Assembly: GCF_900312995.1 (NCBI RefSeq)
Contig: NZ_ONZI01000001.1
Location: 1,263,587-1,327,586, forward strand
Direction of reading: 5' to 3'
DNA length: 64,000 nucleotides
Origin: Kushneria phyllosphaerae
GTDB lineage: Bacteria > Pseudomonadota > Gammaproteobacteria > Pseudomonadales > Halomonadaceae
In this document: one piece after another, positions 56,662-64,000 of the stretch
Position numbering within the stretch: position 1 is the first letter of the stretch
Layout: the number at the start of each line of letters is the position of its first letter
Translations under genes and position numbers: made by a program
Notes under the pieces: model-generated
Told to the model about the DNA's origin: nothing
Database searches by the model: none
The model's input: only the letters and a program-made list of their open reading frames with translations

Positions 56662-58278
56662 TCAGGGCGCCGTGTTTTGCAGCGTGGCTTCCGGGTAAAT
56701 GGCCAACAGGGCGCGCAGCACGCCATTGGTCCATCCGAAACCATCCTGCGAGGGGTATTCACCGCCATCCGGGGCACCGTCGATGTCCATGACGTTGTAC
56801 TTCTCCAACAGCTTGTGGTCCTTTTCGAAGCGGTAGAAGTTGTTGTGCATCCAGCGTTTGGCAATCGTGTCCGCCAGTCGATCGTGACCGTAGCGCTTGA
56901 GCCCCTTGATGGCCATCCACTGAAGCGGTGCCCAGCCGTTGGGGGCATCCCACTGTTGAACGGTATCAATGGTCGAGGTCATCAAACCGCCTGGCTGCAG
57001 CAGCTGATATTCCAGCGTATTGGCGACATGGGCGGCCTGTTCCTCGGTCGCGATGCCAAAATAAAGCGTAAAGACGATGGATGCGTTGATGCTGTCGGTC
57101 AGTGCGTTGGCATGCCAGAGATAGTCTCCGAAACGCTTTTCTTCCTCGGACCAGAACAGCCGGCGCAGTGCATCGAGACGTGAATTGGCCGCACTCTGGA
57201 ACAGGTCGGCGCGCTGGTAGTGGCCGAGCCTTCGGTGTGTCGACGCCAGCACGGACTCCATGTTGTGAAGCAGGCAGTTAAGATCCAGCGGCAGGATATC
57301 CACGGTGCGAATGGTGCCCAGGTCATGGGGATCACTCAGCCAGCGGGAGCTGAAGTCCCAGCCGCTTTCGGCACCGGCACGGAGATTTCGCCATACCTCG
57401 ATATGGTCGCGGCTGGTGCGGTCGGCCGTATCCATGTCCTCACGAAAGGACTCTTCGCGCGGCGTGTTCAGGTCGTCCCAGTGGCGATTGAGCAGCGTGC
57501 CTTCGGGGAGCTTGACACAGCGACGGTAGGCTTCGCCGTGGTGTAGTGCCTCGACGCCATCCATCCAGTAGATATATTCACGCTCCATCTGGGGCAGATA
57601 GTGCTCATACACGCCTTCGCCATCATGCTGGGCAAGCTGGCCGACCATGCCGCAGAAAAAAGGCGGCTGGGAGCGGGATAGATAATAGGTACGATTGCCG
57701 TTGGGCACATGACCGTAGGCGTTGATCAAAAAGGCAGCGTTATTGACCATGTCTCGCATGAGATCGATACGACCGCTCTGGCGCAGGCCCAGCATGGTGA
57801 AATAGGTGTCCCAGTAATAGATCTCGTTGAAGCGCCCGCCGGGCACCACGTAGGCGTGGGGCAGGGGCAGTCGCGACGAGCTGGGGTTATAGCGAGGCCG
57901 TGGCTGCCGGGTCAGTACATTCCAGAGCGCATCGATATGATCGCGTATGTTGTCCTGACGCTGAGGCGGTTCGACGTTGGCCTGGGTTTCGATGCGCTCA
58001 AAACGCGCTTCCACAAATTCGCGCAGGGTCTTGTTGCTGACGCAGGGGGCATCACCGCAGTCCGAGTAGCGCTCTCGAAGCCGGGTGTAGTCAGCCGTGA
58101 TCTCCTCGGCCGGTTTGGTCGGGATCATGTCCACAAAGGTCTTGCTGTCATCGAACAGACCACGACTCTGTACATCGTGGAACAGTCTGCCCCAGAGGTG
58201 CTCTGGCAATGGCGGAAGTTCGGCAACTTCCGGCGTATCCGGCATTGAGGGTGTCAATGCGGCAGCGGTCATGGTCAT
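56662..58278 (-). CDS. treF: Cytoplasmic alpha,alpha-trehalase (GH37)
   Basis: 538 aa from the ATG at 58278 (CAGGAA before it). It splits trehalose into two glucose. No signal peptide is seen, so it should act in the cytoplasm like E. coli TreF rather than TreA. GH37 signatures PGGRFNEIYYWDTYF and QWDAPNGWAP are complete; the catalytic Asp lies in ESGWDFSSRW and the Glu in GGEYPSQDGFGWTNG. In a halophile, trehalose is a compatible solute, so this enzyme may act when salt falls; that is inference. No other trehalose gene is near. Confidence 0.93.
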   Translation of the reverse strand: MTMTAAALTPSMPDTPEVAELPPLPEHLWGRLFHDVQSRGLFDDSKTFVDMIPTKPAEEITADYTRLRERYSDCGDAPCVSNKTLREFVEARFERIETQANVEPPQRQDNIRDHIDALWNVLTRQPRPRYNPSSSRLPLPHAYVVPGGRFNEIYYWDTYFTMLGLRQSGRIDLMRDMVNNAAFLINAYGHVPNGNRTYYLSRSQPPFFCGMVGQLAQHDGEGVYEHYLPQMEREYIYWMDGVEALHHGEAYRRCVKLPEGTLLNRHWDDLNTPREESFREDMDTADRTSRDHIEVWRNLRAGAESGWDFSSRWLSDPHDLGTIRTVDILPLDLNCLLHNMESVLASTHRRLGHYQRADLFQSAANSRLDALRRLFWSEEEKRFGDYLWHANALTDSINASIVFTLYFGIATEEQAAHVANTLEYQLLQPGGLMTSTIDTVQQWDAPNGWAPLQWMAIKGLKRYGHDRLADTIAKRWMHNNFYRFEKDHKLLEKYNVMDIDGAPDGGEYPSQDGFGWTNGVLRALLAIYPEATLQNTAP

Positions 58279-58878
58279 GGCAAATTCCTGAAACAATAAA
58301 TGACGTTTCTGCCCGATCGTGGCTGGCAGGTTGAAAGTGGCACTGTCCTGACAGTTTCGGGACGCCTTCGGTACACAATGCGCCCCTTTATGATGACCGG
58401 TGTTAACACAGGATAGTTCATCATGAGGCCATTTCCCGGGTACACATCATAACGGCAGACACTAATCAAAACTGTTGTGCTTCCATGCAATGATATCGTG
58501 CAATATGTAGCCCCTATTCGGGGGCTGAGCGCTATAAATGCGCATCCATCAGTTGACACCGGAGCATCACTGATAGAGTCTTGAAGGTTCCTGATTGCAG
58601 GCATGAATTCTCCGGGCAACCCCTGGATCATGGAGGACAGCCGCGTGGCGACTGCCTGCCTGCCCAAGGACCTGAACAGGCGGGCCAACCCCCTGCCTGA
58701 TCAACGCCCCTATATGTCGACCCGACATAAGATTGAGCAGGTCCTCGTTGCAACCGATCACCAGGCTGCAGCATCAGGTGTCGCTGGCCCCGGGCCGCGG
58801 CAGGCGGCCAAGCCGTCCTCGAACGCCGATGCGCATCGCATCGTGAACGCACTCGAGACCTTATAGGGGAACTCAAAC
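58279..58878. other. 600-bp intergenic region between treF and ilvB
   Basis: It separates two divergent genes. It holds a short hairpin (AGCCCC/GGGGCT, 58509-58526), a candidate ilv promoter at 58553-58579, and a stretch open for 87 codons (58603-58866) without ribosome site or known family. No leader peptide with an Ile/Val/Leu run and terminator that would show attenuation was found. Confidence 0.5.
58553..58579 (+). promoter_or_regulatory. Candidate promoter of ilvB-ilvH
   Basis: TTGACA (58553-58558), 15 bases, TAGAGT (58574-58579). The -35 is perfect, the spacing short; the leader to ilvB would be about 290 bases. Confidence 0.35.
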
Positions 58879-60600
58879 GTGGAATTGCTTTCCGGAGCCG
58901 ATATGCTCGCCCGCTTCCTCAAGGATGAGGGCGTTGAATATATCTACGGCTACCCCGGCGGTGCGGCGCTACATATCTATGATGCGCTGTTTCGCCAGGA
59001 TGATGTCAAACATATTCTTGTTCGCCATGAACAGGCGGCAACCCATATGGCTGACGGCTATGCCCGAGCCTCGGGTAAACCCGGTGTGGTGCTGGTCACC
59101 TCGGGCCCCGGAGCGACCAACGCGGTCACGGGGATTGCCACGGCCTACATGGACTCCATACCGATGGTCGTGCTGTGTGGTCAGGTGGCCAGCCACCTGA
59201 TTGGCGAGGATGCCTTTCAGGAAACCGACATTGTCGGGGTCACGCGTCCCATAGTGAAGCACAGTTTTTCGATTCGTCATCCTTCCGATATACCGACTGT
59301 ACTCAAAAAGGCCTTTTATATTGCCTCTTCGGGTCGTCCGGGCCCGGTCGTGGTTGATATCCCCAAGGATATGACCGCGCCGACCGAACGTTACGAGTAT
59401 GTCTATCCTCGCAAGGTCAAGCTGCGTTCCTACAATCCTGTGTCACGCGGCCATACGGGGCAGATTCGCAAGGCGGTCGAGTTGATCATGAGCGCCCGGC
59501 GTCCCGTGATCTTCGCCGGTGGCGGGGTGATTACCGGCCGTGCCTCCGAGGCCCTGACGGCGCTGGCGCATCGGCTCAATATTCCCGTGATCACCTCATT
59601 GATGGGGCTTGGTGCCTTCCCGCAAAACGATCCTCAGTCGCTGGGCTGGCCGGGCATGCATGGCTCCTATGAGTCCAACATGGCCATGCACAACAGTGAT
59701 CTGGTACTGGGTGTCGGCGTGCGCTTTGATGATCGCGTGACCAATAACGTCACTCGCTTCTGTCCCGATGCCCGCATCGTGCACATTGATGTTGATCCCA
59801 GCTCCATTTCCAAGACCGTGCATGCCGATGTGCCCATTGTCGGGGCTGCCGATAACGTGCTCAACGAGATGCTCAACCAGATCGGTCAGCGTACAGAGGC
59901 GCAGGAGCCGCTGGACGAGTGGTGGGAGACAATCAACGCCTGGCGTGAAGAGCGTCGCGGGAAGCTCTATGAGCCTGCCGCTGCCGGTGAGCCACTCAAG
60001 CCCCAGCAGGTGGTAGAAGCCGTGCATCGCGTCACGCACGGTGATGCCTATGTCGTGACCGATGTCGGTCAGCATCAGATGTTTGCCGCTCAGTACTACA
60101 AGTTCAATCAGCCCAATCGCTGGATCTCGTCAAGCGGTCTGGGAACAATGGGCTTTGGGCTGCCGGCGGCCATGGGCATCAAGCTCAACTATCCCGATGA
60201 GCATGTCGTATTGTTCACGGGGGAGGGCAGCTTTCAGATGATGATGCAGGAACTGTCGACCTGTAAGCAGTTCGGCATTCCGGTCAAGATTGTCAATCTC
60301 AACAATGCCTCGCTGGGGATGGTGCGCCAGTGGCAGGATTTGAACTACAAATCTCGCCATGCCCATTCCTATATGGAGTCACTGCCTGATTTTGAAAAGC
60401 TGATCGAGGCCTATGGCTTCAAGGCCATCACGGTAAGAACGCCCGAGGAGCTTGAGCCGGCGCTTGAAGAAGCGTTTCGCTCAAAGGATGAACTGGTGTT
60501 TCTCGATATCCATGTCGACCCGCGCGAGCACGTCTATCCGATGCAGGTTCCGCAGGGGGCCATGTGTGACATGCTGCTATCGAAGACGGAGCGAACCTGA
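58879..60600 (+). CDS. ilvB: Acetolactate synthase large subunit
   Basis: 573 aa; also called ilvI in E. coli nomenclature. A ThDP enzyme that condenses pyruvate with pyruvate or 2-oxobutyrate, the first common step to Val, Leu and Ile. YPGGAALHIYD and the catalytic Glu in VRHEQAATHMADGYAR (about 46-61) bind ThDP; the C-terminal GEGSFQM...NNASLGMVRQW block holds the metal. The start is a GTG with AGGGGA 8 bases before. It shares TGATG with ilvH. Confidence 0.95.
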   Translation: MELLSGADMLARFLKDEGVEYIYGYPGGAALHIYDALFRQDDVKHILVRHEQAATHMADGYARASGKPGVVLVTSGPGATNAVTGIATAYMDSIPMVVLCGQVASHLIGEDAFQETDIVGVTRPIVKHSFSIRHPSDIPTVLKKAFYIASSGRPGPVVVDIPKDMTAPTERYEYVYPRKVKLRSYNPVSRGHTGQIRKAVELIMSARRPVIFAGGGVITGRASEALTALAHRLNIPVITSLMGLGAFPQNDPQSLGWPGMHGSYESNMAMHNSDLVLGVGVRFDDRVTNNVTRFCPDARIVHIDVDPSSISKTVHADVPIVGAADNVLNEMLNQIGQRTEAQEPLDEWWETINAWREERRGKLYEPAAAGEPLKPQQVVEAVHRVTHGDAYVVTDVGQHQMFAAQYYKFNQPNRWISSSGLGTMGFGLPAAMGIKLNYPDEHVVLFTGEGSFQMMMQELSTCKQFGIPVKIVNLNNASLGMVRQWQDLNYKSRHAHSYMESLPDFEKLIEAYGFKAITVRTPEELEPALEEAFRSKDELVFLDIHVDPREHVYPMQVPQGAMCDMLLSKTERT

Positions 60601-61091
60601 TGCGCCATATCATATCGATGCTGCTTGAAAACGAGCCAGGGGCGCTGTCACGCGTGATCGGGCTCTTTTCCCAGCGTAACTTCAATATCGAAACGCTCAA
60701 CGTGGCACCCACCGAGGACCCGACGATGTCGCGTCTGACGGTGACCACCAATGGCGATGAACGCATCATCGAGCAGATCACCAAGCACCTCAATCGTCTG
60801 ATCGATGTGATCAAGCTGGTGGATCTGACCGAAGGCGCGCATATCGAGCGCGAACTGATGCTGGTCAAGGTCAAGGCGCAGGGGAGTGCGCGCGACGAGG
60901 TCAAACGCACGGCGGACATCTTCCGGGCTCAGATCGTGGATGTGACGCCAAGCATCTATACCGTGCAGATTACCGGCGATGCCAACAAGATGGATGCCTT
61001 CCTGCAGGCCGTGACGCCTCTGGGAGTGTTGGAAGTGGCGCGTACCGGCGTGTCCGGAATTGCACGTGGTGACAAGGTGCTGAGCATCTGA
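60600..61091 (+). CDS. ilvH: Acetolactate synthase small (regulatory) subunit
   Basis: 163 aa. ACT domain at the start (HIISMLLENEPGALSRVIGLF), which usually binds valine and gives feedback control, then NFNIETLNV and a C-terminal small-subunit domain. It is coupled to ilvB by a one-base overlap. ilvC lies 85 bases downstream. Confidence 0.97.
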   Translation: MRHIISMLLENEPGALSRVIGLFSQRNFNIETLNVAPTEDPTMSRLTVTTNGDERIIEQITKHLNRLIDVIKLVDLTEGAHIERELMLVKVKAQGSARDEVKRTADIFRAQIVDVTPSIYTVQITGDANKMDAFLQAVTPLGVLEVARTGVSGIARGDKVLSI

Positions 61092-61164
61092 CGCCGAAGT
61101 TTTTGCACAACGTTTACGTTAATCGATATCGTTTATGTCAACCGATGGCGCTGCCGTCCATTAA

Positions 61165-62193
<1,029 letters not shown>

Positions 62194-62227
62194 TTTGAAG
62201 AACCCTCGAGAGAGTTGAAACCTCGAG

Positions 62228-62258
62228 AAAACGGATGCGATAGCGCATCCGTTTTTTT
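62228..62258 (+). terminator. Terminator of ilvC
   Basis: AAAACGGATGCG-ATAG-CGCATCCGTTTTTTT: 12-bp stem and T-run, 35 bases after the stop codon. Confidence 0.88.
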
Positions 62259-62283
62259 ATGCCTGTCATTTGAGAGGCGTTAC

Positions 62284-62808
62284 TCAGGAATGCTGGAAAA
62301 GCTGACCCTGTGCGGCCTCGGTAGTGGCGGGTATCACCGTGACGCTGTCGCCGCGATAAATGATGCCGCCCTGCACGATACGGGCGGTCATGCCGCCATG
62401 GCCGCGCAGGGCATTATAGCCGCCCGGCCCCAGAGTCCTTTCCATGCGACTGCAGGGCGCGCATAGCCCGGTAATCTCAAGGATCACGTCGTCACCAATA
62501 ACCAGCTGCTGCTGTCGGCAGGCCAGCAGGTTAAGTCCCGACACCACAAGGTTGCGCCTGAGCTGCTCGGGAGCCAGTGTCGCCATGCCACAAAAGGCAG
62601 CAACGACCGGTAAATGCTCGGCCTGAAAGAGCGTGACTTCGCGCTTGCCGCCGCGAGCGCTGTAATGATCCCCCCCAATGCCTCGACCCTCGATCAGGGT
62701 AAGCGTGTCTTTTACATCGATATCACCGTGACGCTCGGGACGGCGGCTCAACCATTCCAGGCGGCCGGGGTAGGGGAAGTGCGTCATGAGGCTTCTTAAA
62801 CTTTCCAT
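62284..62808 (-). CDS. MOSC domain protein
   Basis: 174 aa. It has the beta-barrel pattern of MOSC domains (EGRGIGGDHYSARGG near the start, RRNLVVSGLNL, and the Cys motif LCAPCSRME). MOSC proteins deal with molybdenum cofactor sulfur or with N-hydroxylated compounds (YiiM type). The Cys in GLCAPC is the likely active residue. GGAGAGGAA precedes the ATG at 62808. It is divergent from pssA and opposed to ilvC. Confidence 0.85.
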   Translation of the reverse strand: MESLRSLMTHFPYPGRLEWLSRRPERHGDIDVKDTLTLIEGRGIGGDHYSARGGKREVTLFQAEHLPVVAAFCGMATLAPEQLRRNLVVSGLNLLACRQQQLVIGDDVILEITGLCAPCSRMERTLGPGGYNALRGHGGMTARIVQGGIIYRGDSVTVIPATTEAAQGQLFQHS

Positions 62809-62880
62809 TTCCTCTCCGTGTTAACACCTGGTCATCTTCTATGCTTTGATGGTCGTATCTTTTCAAAGGACCTCATTGTC

Positions 62881-63831
62881 ATGACGCAGACGCCCCCACC
62901 AAACAATCGACCGCCCCGCGATCCTTTCTCAGAGTTCAAGGATGACACGGAAGTGGTTGAAGACATCGTGCAAAACGGTGAGCGCATACGCCGGCGCGGT
63001 ATTTACCTGTTGCCCAACCTCTTTACTACTGCCGCGCTCTTTTCGGGCTTCTTTTCCGTTGTGGCTGCGCTTAATGGCAACTTCGGCTCGGCGGCCATCG
63101 CCATCTTTGTCTCCATGGTGCTCGACGGCTTCGATGGTCGGGTGGCTCGCATGACCAATACGCAAAGCGCTTTCGGGGAAGAATACGATAGTCTCGCCGA
63201 CATGCTTTCTTTTGGCGTGGCCCCGGCGATCGTGGCCTTTGCCTGGATACTTCAGGACGTGGGCAACCTTGGCTGGATAGCGGCCTTTGTCTATGTGGCC
63301 GGCGCTGCGCTGCGTCTGGCACGTTTTAACGTACAGATCGGCAGCACCGACAAGAAGTGGTTTATAGGTCTGCCCAGTCCTTCGGCGGCAGCAGTAGTGG
63401 CAGGGTTTGTCTGGACCTTTCACAGCTTCGAAGCCACCGCTTTTGGCTTCAAGGTACTTATGGCCATTATTGTGGCGGCGGTCGGTATTTTGATGGTCAG
63501 TAACATCCGCTACTACAGCTTCAAGGAAGTGGACTTCAAAAGCCCCGTTCCCTTTGTGGCACTGCTGGCCATCGTTCTGGCCTTTGTTCTGATCTCGCTG
63601 GAGCCTGCTGTCATGCTGCTACTGCTGTTTGGCAGCTATGCGGCATCGGGTCCGATACTGGCCATCATGCGTCGTACCGGTCACGCCAAACCCATCAGCA
63701 GCGGCATCGCCACCACTGAAGAAGAGATGGAAGCGGCCAATGCCGAAGCTCCTGAAACATCAGCACCGGCTGATGAGTCAGAGGTGTCAGGGCCTTCAGC
63801 AACATCCGAAAAACCCGATGAAAGAAAGTAG
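62881..63831 (+). CDS. pssA: CDP-diacylglycerol-serine O-phosphatidyltransferase
   Basis: 316 aa from the ATG at 62881. Makes phosphatidylserine, the precursor of phosphatidylethanolamine. The CDP-alcohol phosphotransferase motif DGFDGRVAR..GEEYDSLAD (about 81-106) is complete, and about eight helices follow. This is the membrane-embedded type II form, unlike E. coli's PssA. Residues about 270-316 form an Ala/Glu/Ser/Pro-rich tail. The position after ilvC matches the order ilvB-ilvH-ilvC-pssA in pseudomonads, with the opposed MOSC gene inserted. Confidence 0.93.
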   Translation: MTQTPPPNNRPPRDPFSEFKDDTEVVEDIVQNGERIRRRGIYLLPNLFTTAALFSGFFSVVAALNGNFGSAAIAIFVSMVLDGFDGRVARMTNTQSAFGEEYDSLADMLSFGVAPAIVAFAWILQDVGNLGWIAAFVYVAGAALRLARFNVQIGSTDKKWFIGLPSPSAAAVVAGFVWTFHSFEATAFGFKVLMAIIVAAVGILMVSNIRYYSFKEVDFKSPVPFVALLAIVLAFVLISLEPAVMLLLLFGSYAASGPILAIMRRTGHAKPISSGIATTEEEMEAANAEAPETSAPADESEVSGPSATSEKPDERK

Positions 63832-63852
63832 CCTCTTTTTTGAAACAAGGGG

Positions 63853-63922
63853 TTGCGCGCTCGGGGTCTGATCTATAAAGTACGCATCCGCTGCCACGGA
63901 GCACACGGCGACGAGGCAGCGG
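63853..63922 (+). promoter_or_regulatory. Possible rRNA-type promoter and leader hairpin at window edge
   Basis: TTGCGC (63853), 15 bases, TATAAA (63874-63879), then an 8-bp stem CCGCTGCC (63888) with GGCAGCGG (63915-63922). Layout and base content resemble rRNA operon leaders, and an rRNA operon lies near pssA in Pseudomonas. No rRNA is inside the window, so this is tentative. The rest of 63832-64000 shows no gene. Confidence 0.3.
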
Positions 63923-64000
63923 GGAAGGTAAGCAGGTGATTGTTTTGACTGAGGTTTTGGTCACCCAATCAGGATCACGGATCCAGCCGCTGACTTCCGA

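Noticed and set aside
58560..58878. Classic ilv attenuator with a leader peptide
   Set aside because: No short frame with a run of Ile/Val/Leu codons and no terminator hairpin with T-run before ilvB was found.

Overview
The window is an ordinary, gene-dense piece of a gammaproteobacterial chromosome. GC is moderately high, almost all of it is coding, and I see no integrase, transposase, insertion sequence or CRISPR array. Gene content and order point to an oceanospirillalean of the Halomonadaceae type (Halomonas/Kushneria-like). From memory, long blocks follow the order known in Pseudomonas: coaD-ferredoxin; clpB-pgeF-rluD-bamD; thiO-fimT-minor pilins; ispH-fkpB-lspA-ileS-ribF-murJ-rpsT; proB-obgE-rpmA-rplU-ispB; ilvB-ilvH-ilvC-pssA. 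The genus is an inference; no rRNA gene lies inside the window.

Layout. 1-9 kb: cut cytochrome b561, a voltage-sensor membrane protein without a visible pore, nadE, a large MASE3-PAS-GGDEF cyclase, a MATE exporter and an outer-membrane porin. 9-16.9 kb: ferredoxin, coaD, a FabY-type ketoacyl synthase with a palindrome upstream, DedA, a TrmB-like methyltransferase, an SMR exporter, PBP4 (dacB), a metallo-beta-lactamase-fold hydrolase and dgkA. 17-27.2 kb: an isolated cyanase, a coupled pair of Nudix proteins (one with a ruined Nudix box), an AbrB-type membrane protein next to an amidohydrolase, glnE, trhO, a class IV aminotransferase, a GAF protein and a second metallo-hydrolase. 27.4-40.7 kb: tRNA-Pro(CGG), ispB, then a long rightward housekeeping run rplU-rpmA-obgE-proB-rpsT-murJ-ribF-ileS-lspA-fkpB-ispH, ending in a carotenoid hydroxylase gene (crtZ). 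40.8-49.4 kb: minor pilins pilV-pilW-pilX and pilY1, a MASE1-PAS-GGDEF-EAL protein, and an opposed fimT/gspH pseudopilin gene. 49.5-58.3 kb: thiO, a small membrane protein, bamD, rluD, pgeF, clpB (with a near-consensus heat-shock promoter) and a cytoplasmic trehalase. 58.9-64 kb: ilvB-ilvH-ilvC, a MOSC protein, pssA, and a possible rRNA-type promoter at the right edge.

The genes work mainly in core functions: isoprenoid supply (ispH, ispB) leading to quinones and perhaps carotenoids, branched-chain amino acid synthesis, phospholipid and fatty acid synthesis, envelope assembly (murJ, lspA, bamD, dacB), translation and heat shock. Two membrane c-di-GMP enzymes and the pilus-tip genes suggest surface-linked signalling.

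I did not find a clearly new multi-gene system. The most unusual observations are: an isoleucyl-tRNA synthetase in which all four cysteines of the C-terminal zinc site are replaced while their spacing is kept; a voltage-sensor domain protein with no pore domain; a carotene hydroxylase gene 19 bp behind ispH; and a GGDEF-EAL gene in the place downstream of pilY1 where further pilus genes are expected.
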